NCBI RefSeq assembly: GCF_030814215.1
Contig: NZ_JAUSUT010000001.1
Location: forward strand, 1,302,001 to 1,366,000
DNA length: 64,000 nucleotides
Reading direction: 5' to 3'
Source: Amycolatopsis thermophila
GTDB taxonomy: Bacteria; Actinomycetota; Actinomycetes; Mycobacteriales; Pseudonocardiaceae
Positions 39,032-47,407 of the stretch are shown piece by piece (the first letter of the stretch is position 1; each line of letters starts with the position of its first letter). Below the pieces are notes generated by a model that was given only the letters and a program-made list of their open reading frames with translations, ran no database searches and was not told the DNA's origin. The position numbers and the translations under genes are program-made.

Positions 39032-39453
39032 CGCGTCATCCAGGTCTGGTCTTCGAGGCTTTCCTCGTCCGGCGCGGAGCGGGGTTTCGCCGGAGCGATC
39101 TCCGTCGCGTCCAGGTCACCGGTGCCGAGCAGCAGCGCCTGCGGATCGGTGCCGGCGGGCAGGACCGGCGCGAGCACCTCACCGGCCTGCGCGAGGGCGC
39201 GCACGGTCGCTTCGGCGGTCACGCGCACGATCTGCTGGCCCAGCTCCTCCGGCCGGTACCGCCAGTAGGCGCCGTCGGAAATCGTGAGGGAGGTCAACGT
39301 GCCGCGCGGGCCGACGGTCGCCGTGATCAGCCCGGCGGCGTCGGTCGCCGAGGCGGTGACGGTGGCCAGCGCGCGCTGCGCCGAAGCGAGGTTCTCGCGG
39401 CTGCGACGGTAGTCGGCGAGCAGTTCCTCCACCTGCGCCCGATGCTCGGTCAC
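39028..39453 (-). CDS. YbaB/EbfC-family (EspL-like) protein
   Basis: A 141-residue protein. A coiled-coil start (TEHRAQVEELLADYRRSREN) is followed by the YbaB beta-hairpin (ITATVGPRGTLTSLTISDGA, YWRYRPEELGQQIVRVTAEA) and a disordered tail. YbaB proteins bind DNA, but relatives in type VII secretion loci (EspL type) act as accessory factors of ESX substrates. GTG 39453 has GAGGAGGGG five bases upstream and heads a tightly overlapping four-gene operon with WXG100, toxin and immunity genes. Confidence 0.8.
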   Translation of the reverse strand: MTEHRAQVEELLADYRRSRENLASAQRALATVTASATDAAGLITATVGPRGTLTSLTISDGAYWRYRPEELGQQIVRVTAEATVRALAQAGEVLAPVLPAGTDPQALLLGTGDLDATEIAPAKPRSAPDEESLEDQTWMTR

Positions 39454-39539
39454 GGCACCCCTCCTCGCGAGTACAGCAGTCGGCCCGGACTCGGACGCGT
39501 GCCACCGCGTTCCGGTTCCCCCTTGGGAACCAGGTTCCC

Positions 39540-40139
39540 TCATGGAGCCGGAATACGCATGAGCGCACGGCGCGTGTCGCGGCGCGCCACGAGATCGAAC
39601 CCCGCCGCGGCGAACATGTCCACCGTTCCGTGGTACAGCTCGCCCGCCGCCCGCTTTTCCTTGGCCTCCACCGGATACCCCTCGACGACCCGCGCGCCGC
39701 GGGCGAACGCCTGCCGGGTCGCGGCGGCGAGCATCCGGCTCGCCAGGCCGCGCCCCCGCGCTCGCCGGTGCACGTAGAAGCAGGTCACGGCCCAGACACC
39801 GGCGGCATCGCCGTCCGATGACGCCGCCACTCGCGAGGTGGCCAGCCGCGGATTGTCCAGCCGCGGTGAGACGGCGACCCACGCGACGGGCTCGTCGTCC
39901 AGGATTCCCAGCAGCCCCAGCGGTTTCCCGGCGCGCACCGCGTCGTGGACGTGCGCCTTGCGGTCCGCGGCACCGGCGGCGCGGAACTGCCGGCCCGGCA
40001 TCCGGAAGAACGCGCACCAGCACCCGCCCTGCAACCCGGTCGGGCCGAGCAGCCGCTCGAACAGCGGCCACGTCCCGGCCGTCAGCTCGACGACCCGCAA
40101 ATCGCCGGATCGGGTGATCTCAGCGGACGCCGCGGCCAT
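39540..40139 (-). CDS. GNAT family N-acetyltransferase
   Basis: A 199-residue acetyltransferase. Strand-helix order fits the GNAT fold: GLLGILDDEPVAWVAVSPRL, VWAVTCFYVHRRARGRGLAS with the acetyl-CoA-binding R-x-R-G-R-G loop, then RMLAAATRQAFARGARVVEG and the C-terminal DMFAAAGFDLVARRDTRRAL. An N-terminal GGCWCAFFRMPGRQF segment is typical of a subgroup of small-molecule acetyltransferases. Its start overlaps the end of the PH-domain gene by 20 bases, so they are probably co-transcribed. Substrate unknown. Confidence 0.85.
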   Translation of the reverse strand: MAAASAEITRSGDLRVVELTAGTWPLFERLLGPTGLQGGCWCAFFRMPGRQFRAAGAADRKAHVHDAVRAGKPLGLLGILDDEPVAWVAVSPRLDNPRLATSRVAASSDGDAAGVWAVTCFYVHRRARGRGLASRMLAAATRQAFARGARVVEGYPVEAKEKRAAGELYHGTVDMFAAAGFDLVARRDTRRALMRIPAP

Positions 40140-40665
40140 GGGGTTGTGGCCCCTGCTCGCCCGGGAAGTCGTCGTACGGGTTGTCGTTGACCTGGCGGTA
40201 GATCATCGTGTGCACCCGCTCGACGCGGGGGATGTCGTCGAAGCGCAGCGGTTCGTCCGACGCCGACTCGACCACCAGGGTGCCGCAGCCGAAGATCCGG
40301 TCGACGAGGCCGTGCTCGAACTGCACGCTGCTGATCCGGCCGAGCGGGATATCGATGCCGGTGCGCTTGATCACGCCCTCGCGCACGATGAGGCGATCGG
40401 TCGTCACGATGAAGTGGGTCGTGCGCCAGCGGATCAGCGGCACCAGGAAGAACCAGATGATCAGCACGACCGCGACCACGCCGATCGCGATGCGCGCGAC
40501 GCCGTCCCACGGCGCGGGCGCGTCACCCGCGAGCGTGACGAGCCAGATCCCCACCCCGAGCGTCACGAGGAGCCCGATCACCGGCCCGATCAGCATCTTG
40601 GCGTGCGGATGGCTGTGCACTATGACCTGCTCGTTCTCGCTGAGCAGATCGTCGGGGTAGGCCAC
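40120..40665 (-). CDS. PH domain-containing membrane protein
   Basis: A 181-residue protein corresponding to Rv3278c by position. Two transmembrane helices (KMLIGPVIGLLVTLGVGIWL and IAIGVVAVVLIIWFFLVPLI) precede a bacterial PH-like domain (bPH2): TTHFIVTTDRLIVREGVIKR, GIDIPLGRISSVQFEHGLVD, RIFGCGTLVVESASDEPLRF. The domain faces the cytoplasm by prediction. GTG 40665 has GAGGAG six bases upstream. It lies between birA and the GNAT gene on one strand. Biochemical role unknown. Confidence 0.87.
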   Translation of the reverse strand: MAYPDDLLSENEQVIVHSHPHAKMLIGPVIGLLVTLGVGIWLVTLAGDAPAPWDGVARIAIGVVAVVLIIWFFLVPLIRWRTTHFIVTTDRLIVREGVIKRTGIDIPLGRISSVQFEHGLVDRIFGCGTLVVESASDEPLRFDDIPRVERVHTMIYRQVNDNPYDDFPGEQGPQPHGRGVR

Positions 40666-40688
40666 TGCGAACTCCTCTCGCGACCGTT

Positions 40689-41510
40689 TCACCGTACCGG
40701 GCGGAGGTGCACGACGTCTCCGGCGAACACGGTGTGCCGCCTGCCGTCGTGCCCGCGCACCTCGAGCTGGCCGGACGCGTCGACGGCCTCGGCGGTGCCG
40801 ACGAGCGCGGTGTCGCCCGGCAGCAGCACCCGCACCTCCTGGCCGAGCGTCTCGCACCGCGCCCGGTAGTCCTCCAGCAGACCGGCCTTCGCGAGGTCAC
40901 CGCCCGCGGCGCGCCAGCGGTCCTCGCGGTCGGCGAGCGCGGCCAGCAGCAGCGCGGCGATGTCGGTGCGGTCGGTGGTCCGGGCGCCCTGCTCGGCCAG
41001 CGACGTGGGCTGCAGGCCGCCCGCGCCCGCTTCGACCCCCGGCCCGAGCGGCCGCACGTTGAGCCCGATGCCGAGGACCACGGCCAGCTCGTCCCCGGCG
41101 ACGGCCTCGGACAGGATGCCGGCGCACTTGCCGCGGTCCGGTCCGGCGAGCACGTCGTTGGGCCACTTGAGGACCGCGTCGACGCCCAGTTCGGCCGTCA
41201 GGTCGGTGACCGCGAGCCCGGCGGCGACGGCGAGCGAGCCCAGTGCGCTGAACGGGACCCCGGCCGGGCGCAGCAGCACGCTGAGGTACACGCCGCTGCC
41301 CTTGGGCGAGGACCACAGCCGGGCCCGGCGGCCGACGCCGGAGGTCTGTTCCTCGGCGATCAGCACGGTGCGGTCGGCGGCGCCCGCCATGCCGGCTCTG
41401 CGCAGGTCGGCGTTGGTCGACCCGGTGCTGGACACCACGTCGAGCGCGGCGTAGGGGCCATCCGGTGCGAGCAGTTCGGCGCGCAGCCGCCCGGCGTTGA
41501 TCGCGTTCAT
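40689..41510 (-). CDS. birA: Biotin-[acetyl-CoA carboxylase] ligase BirA
   Basis: A 273-residue biotin protein ligase without the N-terminal DNA-binding domain (class I). STGSTNADLRRAG begins the catalytic core; IAEEQTSGVGRRARLWSSPK is the biotin/ATP loop (GRxGR-type, here GVGRRAR), followed by VYLSVLLRP, VLKWPNDVLAG and KCAGILSEA. The C-terminal SH3-like domain ends at HTVFAGDVVHLRPVR. It would biotinylate the Lys of the AccA3 BCCP domain encoded at 61-62.8 kb. ATG 41510; the ribosome site is weak. Position matches Rv3279c. Confidence 0.93.
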   Translation of the reverse strand: MNAINAGRLRAELLAPDGPYAALDVVSSTGSTNADLRRAGMAGAADRTVLIAEEQTSGVGRRARLWSSPKGSGVYLSVLLRPAGVPFSALGSLAVAAGLAVTDLTAELGVDAVLKWPNDVLAGPDRGKCAGILSEAVAGDELAVVLGIGLNVRPLGPGVEAGAGGLQPTSLAEQGARTTDRTDIAALLLAALADREDRWRAAGGDLAKAGLLEDYRARCETLGQEVRVLLPGDTALVGTAEAVDASGQLEVRGHDGRRHTVFAGDVVHLRPVR

Positions 41511-41612
41511 GAGAGGCAGCCTAGGAGTGCCGTTCGTGACTTCACGAGGGGTCCGTTCGTTGGACTCCGTATCCGGGTGCGGCCGTTGTCTTTTAGTGTT
41601 GGCGAGGTGACC

Positions 41613-42743
41613 ATGCGTTTCCGATCCTGGGGGAGGGCCGCCGCCGGGCGTGCCCTGATCGCGCTGATCCTCGTCGCCGCGGTGGGCACCTGCGGCTGGC
41701 TGCTGGTCGAGCCGCCGCAGGAGCAGCCGGCGCGGGCCGCGGCCGACGTGCTGCCGCCCGCCCAGCCCGCGGGCAACGCGGCGCTCGCGTCCGCGCCGAC
41801 CGTGCTGGAACCGAACGCGCCGGTGCAGGCGCAGGCGCCGCAGGAGCAGGGCAAGAGCGAGCTGGAGAAGTGGGCGGCCGGGCTGAGCGGGCCGTTGGAC
41901 ATCCCCGAGCGCGCGCTGATCGGGTACGCGACGGGTGAACTCACCTTGCGCGAGGAGGACCCGGGCTGCCACCTGTCGTGGGTGACGCTCGCCGGGATCG
42001 GCAAGGCCAGCTCGGACCACGGCCGGTTCGGGGGCGGGTCGCTGGACGCGAACGGCACGCTGACGAAGGCACTGGGCGCGGTGCCGCTGACCGGGGCGGC
42101 CGGGGAGGCGGCGACCGAGTCGCGCAGCGGGCCGATGCAGCTGACGCAGGCGGAGTGGCAGCGCGCCGGGGTGCGCGGGAACATCCAGGACATCGACGAC
42201 GCGGCCGTCGCGGCGGGCCGCACCCTGTGCGCGGGCGGCACGGACCTGCAGGCCGGGCAGGGCTGGTGGAAGGCGATCGCGACCTACCGCGACTCGGACC
42301 TGTTCCGGCAGCAGGCGCTGGGCAACGCGCAGCTGTACGCGCAGCTCTCGCTCGACCCGGCGTCGGCGTCCGCGCCGTCCGTGCGGGCCACCCGGTTCGC
42401 GCTCGACCAGCTCGGACTGCCCTACGTGTGGGGCGGCAACGGACCGGACGCGGGCGCGGCCGGGTTCGACTGCTCGGGCCTGACCAAGGCCGCCTACGAC
42501 GCGGCCGGGGTGGACCTGCTGCGCACCGCGGACATGCAGTTCCGGTCCGTCGCGCCCGTCGCCGAGCCGAAGATGGGCGACCTGGTGTTCTACGGCAACC
42601 CGGCCACGCGGATCCACCACGTGGGCCTCTACCTGGGCAACGGCCTGATGATCAACGCGCCGACGCAGGGCATGGCGATCCAGATCGCGACCTACCGCAC
42701 CCGGACGGACGACTACGCGGGCGCCGGCCGCCCAGCGCCGTGA
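41613..42743 (+). CDS. Secreted NlpC/P60 peptidoglycan hydrolase with degenerate lytic transglycosylase-like domain
   Basis: A 376-residue exported wall protein. A signal peptide or anchor (ALIALILVAAVGTCGWLLV) and Pro/Ala linker precede a lysozyme-like region (about 95-240: GCHLSWVTLAGIG, DHGRFGGG, SGPMQLTQAEW). The usual IGRVES catalytic motif reads IGKASS, so the catalytic Glu position holds Ser133. The C-terminal NlpC/P60 domain has Cys287 (GFDCSGLTKAAYDAAGV), His336 (HHVGLYLG) and Asn348 as likely third residue, so it should cleave stem peptides. A TAGTGT hexamer at 41594 sits seven bases before an alternative in-frame GTG (41607). It is divergent from birA. Confidence 0.87.
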   Translation: MRFRSWGRAAAGRALIALILVAAVGTCGWLLVEPPQEQPARAAADVLPPAQPAGNAALASAPTVLEPNAPVQAQAPQEQGKSELEKWAAGLSGPLDIPERALIGYATGELTLREEDPGCHLSWVTLAGIGKASSDHGRFGGGSLDANGTLTKALGAVPLTGAAGEAATESRSGPMQLTQAEWQRAGVRGNIQDIDDAAVAAGRTLCAGGTDLQAGQGWWKAIATYRDSDLFRQQALGNAQLYAQLSLDPASASAPSVRATRFALDQLGLPYVWGGNGPDAGAAGFDCSGLTKAAYDAAGVDLLRTADMQFRSVAPVAEPKMGDLVFYGNPATRIHHVGLYLGNGLMINAPTQGMAIQIATYRTRTDDYAGAGRPAP

Positions 42744-43166
42744 TGTCCGGCGCCGTGATGCCCAGCGCATGATGCCCGGCGCTTGCCTGCTCGGCGAGCA
42801 CTGCGGAGCCCATTGCGGTCGCCCGCGGAGTCCGTCGGCCTGGCGGGTTGGCCTCGAGGCGCTTGCCGGCGCCGCGGCGCCCACCGGACAGTGGCCGCCG
42901 CGGTGGCCTGAGCCCGTTCGGCTTGCACGGGCCGCGCCGCTCGCGCGGGTCCTGCGGCTCGTACGAGCGTGCCGCTCGCGCGGCGGTTGCACCCTCCGCG
43001 GGAGCAGGCGCACCTCCATCCGCGCCCGCTCCTGCGTCGGGCCGAAGGCCCGCGAGGCGGCGACCTGCCGGTGCGCGATGTGGCGCAGGCCCATCACCGG
43101 ACGGCGGACCCAGCCGAACCCCAGCCCCGCCGACCCAGCCCGGGCCGCCACCCCAGCCCGTTGGGC
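42744..43166. other. 423-bp gap with short tandem repeats
   Basis: No gene is supported in either strand. At its left edge three 14-15-bp units of the type CCCAGCGCCGTGATG (from 42731, overlapping the end of the NlpC gene) repeat to about 42780. The rest is GC-rich sequence with many short palindromes; open frames there look like compositional artefacts. Confidence 0.55.
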
Positions 43167-46127
43167 CTAGCGACCCTGCCCGTGCCGGGCGAGCTGGGCG
43201 AGGTAGCCGGCGACCGGGCCGAGGGTGAGCAGGCCGCTGCCGGCGCCGGCGAGTTCGTCCGCCGCGGGCAGCAGCTCTGCGTGCAACCGCCGCATCGCGG
43301 GGCGGTCGCCCCGGCGCACCGCGACCAGGGCGTGCAGGCAGGTCCGCGCTTCGAACAGCAGATCGCGCGGCGAGTCCGGGATCGGTGAACCGTCGTCGCT
43401 CACGACGGGGCGGCACCACGGCTCGTAGGCGCCGAAATCGAGGTCGTGCCCGGGGTCCGCCCCGCGCTGGAGCCGGTCGCACAGCAGCGCGAAACCGAGG
43501 ATCCCACCGTCCAAACCGGACATCCCGGTGCCGGTCAGACGTGCGGCCGCGGCCCGGTAGGCGGCCTCGGCCGGCTGCCCCGACGCGGACAGCCGCATCG
43601 CCCGGAACCACTGCGTGAACACGCCCACCAGCGGAAGCCGGTGCCGCTCACCCAGGCGATCGGCCGCCTCCGCGTGCCGCGCCGCGGCCGGGAGGTCGGC
43701 CAGAGCGGAGCAGGCCTGCATGAGCACGAGGTGCCCCAGCACCTCGAACGCCACCAGCTCGTGCCGGGCCGCGAGATCGACCAGCTCCCGCCCGATGCGG
43801 GCTCGCTCGGGCGCGAGTCCGGCCCGCTCGAAGGACTGCATGAACCGGGCGTTCAGCGCGAACGCCAGCAGCCCCGGATCGCCCAGCCGGCGAGCCAGCG
43901 ACTCGGCCTCGCGGGCCGCCGCCGGTCCGCGGTCGCCGGCGGTGTTGCGCAGCTCCAGCGCGAGGGTGGCGAGCAGGCGGCTGCGCACGGCCTCCTCCCC
44001 CGCCGGCAACGCGTCGAGGGTCCGCTCGGTGACCGCGACGATCCGCCGGGCCAGGGCCGGGTCGTCGTTCTCCGTCCAGATCGCCGGCACGTCGAACGCG
44101 GCGAGCACCCGCGCGGTCAGCGACGGGTCGCCGAGGCGTTCGGCGAGCGTGACGGCTTCCGCACGGTGGCGGCGGGCCTCGTCGAGCCGCCCGGTCACGG
44201 CCAGCGCGCGCACCAGGCCCATGACCAGCTCCAGCCGGCCGGGCCCATCCGCACTCGAACGGTCGAGCGCCGCCTGCCAGAGCCGGGCAGCCTCGTGCGG
44301 GGCGAACCGGCGCTCGGCGTCCTCGGCCGCCGCCCGCGCGTACCGCACCGCGGCCGGCGACCCGGCCAGCAGGAAGTGGTGCGCCAGCGCGGCGACGTCG
44401 CCGGGCCGCAGCCGTTCGATCTCGGCACCGGTCTCGGCGTGCAGACGAGCTCGGCGCGAGTGCGACAGGTCCTGGTAGAGGGTGTCCCGCACGAGCGCGT
44501 GCGCGAAGCGGAAGCGTCCGGGCCCGTGCTCGACGAGGAAACCCCGCTCGGTGGCGATCTCGACGGCGTCGAGCGCGTCGCCGGGCAGGAGGTCGAGGTC
44601 GATCTCGGTGCCGATGACAGCGGCTCGTCGCAGGACCGTCCGCACGTCCTCGGGCAGCTGGCCGACGCGGTACCGCACGACGTCACGCACCCCCGCGGGC
44701 ACCGCGGACAGCGCGCCGTCGCTGTCGAGCACGCGCGCGAGTTCCCGCGCGAAGAACGGGTTGCCGCCGCTGCGCTGGTGGATGATCCGCGCGGTACCCG
44801 GGTCCACGTCCCGCCCGGTGATGTCGCGCACGAGCGCGGGCACCGCGTCGGCCGGTAGCCCGCCGAGGTAGATCCGCACGGGCTCGGCGCGCGCGGCGCG
44901 GCCGAGGAAGTCGGCGAGCCGCGCCGGGACGTCGGTGCTGCGGTAGGTCGCCACCACGAGGACCGGCCCCCCGGCGAGTTCGGCCAGCAGGGCGAGGGTT
45001 TCCTCGTCGGCCCAGTGGAGATCGTCGAGGACCAGCAGCAACGGGCGCCGCGCGGCCAGGTGCTCCCGCACGGCCTGGTGCCACCGGAAGCGGGCGGTCG
45101 CGGGGTCGCCGTCGGGCACCGGCACGTGCAGGCCGAGGCTGTCCAGGATCTGCCGCCACGGCCAGGCCGCCGGGACGCCCTCGTGCTCGGGGCTGGCGCC
45201 CCAGGCGATGGTCCAGCCGCGCCCCTCGAGGGTCGCGGCGAACGCTTCGGCGAGCGCGGTCTTGCCCGCCCCGGCCTCGCCCGAGATCAGGACGAGACGG
45301 GGGTGCAGGACGGCCTCGGCGAGCCGGGCCAGCTCGCCGTCCCGCCCGACCAGGGCGGGCACCGGCGGGGCGGCGGTCAGTTCGGCGGACTGCGCGAGGA
45401 TGGCGGACTCCAGGTTCCGCAGGCCCGGGCCGGGATCCACGCCCAGTTCGTCGGCGAGGGCGCGCCGGACCCGGCGGAGGGCGGCGAGCGCGTCGCCCTG
45501 ACGTCCGGCCCGGTAGAGCGCGAGCGCCAGCAGCCGCCACGCGTCCTCGCGGAGCGGGTGCGCTCCGGCGTGCGACTCCAGCTCCGGCACGGCTTCGGCG
45601 GCGCGGCCCAGGTCGAGCAGGGCCTCCGCCCGGCGCTCCCGCGCCTGCCGGCGCAGCTCGTCCAAGCGCGTGATCTCCGCGCGCGCCCAGCCCTGGTCGG
45701 CGAACTCGGCGTAGGCGGGGCCGCGCCACAGGGCCAGCGCCTCGTCCACAAGGGACAGTGCGGCGGCCGCGGGGAGCTCGCGCGCCCGGGTGAGCGCCTC
45801 CTCGAACCGCCACGCGTCGACGGATTCGGCGTGCAGCGCGTAGCCGGGGCCGGTGGTGACGAGGAGCCGGGCCGGTGCGCGGGGCGGGCGGTCCGGTTCC
45901 AGCGCGCGGCGGAGCGCCGAGACGAAGGTCTGGATGGCGCCGACCGCGCCGTCGGGCGGGTCGGCCCACAGGTCGTCGACGAGCCGGCCGACCGGAACGA
46001 CGCGGCCGCGGGCGATCAGCAGGCGCGCGAGGACCGCCCGGTGCCGCGGTCCCTTGAGGTCGAGCGGGCCGCGCCCGGTCTCGGCCACCAGCGGGCCGAG
46101 CACCGCGAACCGCACGGACGAACCCAT
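43167..46127 (-). CDS. SARP-type (BTAD/AAA/TPR) transcriptional regulator
   Basis: A 986-residue AfsR/SARP-like activator. The OmpR-type winged helix (residues 1-95, RFAVLGPLVAETGRGPLDLK, SVRLVDDLWADPP-type GRLVDDLWADPPDGAVGAIQ) and bacterial transcriptional activator domain (to about 245, WRLLALALYRAGRQGDALAA) are followed by an ATPase module with Walker A GEAGAGKTALAEAF near 290 and Walker B LLLVLDDLHWADEETL, then TPR-like helices to the end. Such large SARPs often control specialised metabolism. ATG 46127 is chosen; GTG codons at 46130 and 46133 are alternatives, and TACAGT just upstream suggests little or no leader. Divergent from the hydrolase gene. Confidence 0.9.
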   Translation of the reverse strand: MGSSVRFAVLGPLVAETGRGPLDLKGPRHRAVLARLLIARGRVVPVGRLVDDLWADPPDGAVGAIQTFVSALRRALEPDRPPRAPARLLVTTGPGYALHAESVDAWRFEEALTRARELPAAAALSLVDEALALWRGPAYAEFADQGWARAEITRLDELRRQARERRAEALLDLGRAAEAVPELESHAGAHPLREDAWRLLALALYRAGRQGDALAALRRVRRALADELGVDPGPGLRNLESAILAQSAELTAAPPVPALVGRDGELARLAEAVLHPRLVLISGEAGAGKTALAEAFAATLEGRGWTIAWGASPEHEGVPAAWPWRQILDSLGLHVPVPDGDPATARFRWHQAVREHLAARRPLLLVLDDLHWADEETLALLAELAGGPVLVVATYRSTDVPARLADFLGRAARAEPVRIYLGGLPADAVPALVRDITGRDVDPGTARIIHQRSGGNPFFARELARVLDSDGALSAVPAGVRDVVRYRVGQLPEDVRTVLRRAAVIGTEIDLDLLPGDALDAVEIATERGFLVEHGPGRFRFAHALVRDTLYQDLSHSRRARLHAETGAEIERLRPGDVAALAHHFLLAGSPAAVRYARAAAEDAERRFAPHEAARLWQAALDRSSADGPGRLELVMGLVRALAVTGRLDEARRHRAEAVTLAERLGDPSLTARVLAAFDVPAIWTENDDPALARRIVAVTERTLDALPAGEEAVRSRLLATLALELRNTAGDRGPAAAREAESLARRLGDPGLLAFALNARFMQSFERAGLAPERARIGRELVDLAARHELVAFEVLGHLVLMQACSALADLPAAARHAEAADRLGERHRLPLVGVFTQWFRAMRLSASGQPAEAAYRAAAARLTGTGMSGLDGGILGFALLCDRLQRGADPGHDLDFGAYEPWCRPVVSDDGSPIPDSPRDLLFEARTCLHALVAVRRGDRPAMRRLHAELLPAADELAGAGSGLLTLGPVAGYLAQLARHGQGR

Positions 46128-46195
46128 CACCACGCACTGTAGCCGCTCAGCGCGTGCTGACCGGTTGCTGATCCGGGTGGGGGACGCTCGGCCCC

Positions 46196-47065
46196 ATGCA
46201 GATCACCGGATTCGACTACCAGCGGGTTCCCGTCGCCGACGGCGTCTCACTCAACGTCGCGATCGGCGGCTCCGGCAGCCCGGTCGTGTTGTTGCACGGG
46301 TTCCCGCAGACCCACCTGATGTGGCGGCACGTGGCCGCCGACCTCGCCGCCGATCACACCGTGATCGTGCCCGACCTGCGCGGATACGGCGACAGCGACA
46401 AGCCGGCCGACACCGGCGAGACGTACTCGAAGCGCACGATGGCGGCCGACGTCGTGGCCGTGGCCAGGGCGTTCGGGCATGCGCGGTTCGCACTGGCCGG
46501 CCACGACCGGGGCGCGCTCGTCGCGATCCGCGCCGGGCTGGACCACCCGGACGCGGTGACGCACCTGGCGTCGCTCGACGTGCTGCCGACGCTGGACATG
46601 TGGGACGTGATGCACGGCGCGAGCGCGGCGGTCGGGTTCCACCTCTACCTGATGGCGCAGCCGCCCGGGCTGGCCGAGAAGATGATCGGCGCGGTGCCGG
46701 ACGAGTTCTTCGGGTACTTCCTGGACGCGTGGACGCAGAACCCGGACGCGATCCCGGCGGACGTGCGGGCCGAGTACCTGCGAGCCTCCCGCGAGGCGGT
46801 GACCTCCATCGTCGCCGACTACCGGGCCACCGCGGGGATCGACATCACGCACGACACCGCGGACCGGGAGGCCGGCCGCCGGCTTGCGATGCCGGTGACG
46901 GTGCTGCAGCAGGACTGGGGCGCGGCGCTGGGCTACGACGCCGAGGCGGTGTGGCGCGCGTGGGCGCCCGACCTGGTGCACCGCACGGTCACGAGCGGGC
47001 ACTTCATGGCGGAAGAGGGTCCGGCCGAAGTGATCAAAGCCCTGCGCGACCTCCTCGCGCGATGA
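46196..47065 (+). CDS. Alpha/beta hydrolase with Asp nucleophile (haloacetate dehalogenase/epoxide hydrolase-like)
   Basis: A 289-residue alpha/beta hydrolase. HGFPQTHLMWRHVAADLA forms the oxyanion region, VIVPDLRGYGDSDKP follows, and the nucleophile elbow is AGHDRGA with Asp104, as in fluoroacetate dehalogenases, rather than Ser. The catalytic His is His269 (TSGHFMAEEGP). The cap domain lies at about residues 130-215. Asp-nucleophile enzymes cleave C-halogen bonds or epoxides; the substrate cannot be fixed here. It is divergent from the SARP gene, which might regulate it. Confidence 0.85.
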   Translation: MQITGFDYQRVPVADGVSLNVAIGGSGSPVVLLHGFPQTHLMWRHVAADLAADHTVIVPDLRGYGDSDKPADTGETYSKRTMAADVVAVARAFGHARFALAGHDRGALVAIRAGLDHPDAVTHLASLDVLPTLDMWDVMHGASAAVGFHLYLMAQPPGLAEKMIGAVPDEFFGYFLDAWTQNPDAIPADVRAEYLRASREAVTSIVADYRATAGIDITHDTADREAGRRLAMPVTVLQQDWGAALGYDAEAVWRAWAPDLVHRTVTSGHFMAEEGPAEVIKALRDLLAR

Positions 47066-47407
47066 TGGCGGCGTCGACTTCCTGATCCGCCGGGATCAAC
47101 CAGTGGCCACCGCGTTTCCCGCGCGAGTCGGTGGCGGAGCCATCGCCGCGGGGGAAGCGTTCCTGGCCGTGCGTACGTCTCGCGACTGGCGGTCGCCCGG
47201 AGGGCCGCCGGGGTGGGCCGCCAGGTCCTGACGTGGATCGGGGCCCAGGCCGCGGCATCCGGGCGGCGGTACGTGCGGTTGGCGACCGCCCGGGACGACC
47301 GCCCGCTGCGGGCGTACTACGAACGCGCCGGATACCGGCACGTCGGGGACCCACCGCACGCCAAGTGGCCGACGAGCCTGTACGAGCGCGCCATCGAAAG
47401 CGGCTAG
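47066..47407 (+). pseudogene. Decayed GNAT acetyltransferase gene
   Basis: The 3' part in one frame reads YVSRLAVARRAAGVGRQVLT, then SGRRYVRLATARDDRPLRAY and YERAGYRHVGDPPHAKWPTS, an unmistakable GNAT C-terminus ending at 47407. The 5' part is in a different frame (DFLIRRDQPVATAFPARVGG from about 47079), with the shift between about 47150 and 47174, and most of the N-terminal domain is missing. An in-frame ATG remains (47213, or GTG) for a 64-residue fragment only. The gene is therefore frameshifted and deleted rather than functional, unless a sequencing error is involved. It overlaps the stop of the convergent esterase gene. Confidence 0.7.

Noticed and set aside
42769..43170. Open frame of 133 codons after the NlpC gene
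   Set aside because: No ribosome site, no recognisable domain, and Arg/Ala/Gly composition as in other shadow frames.
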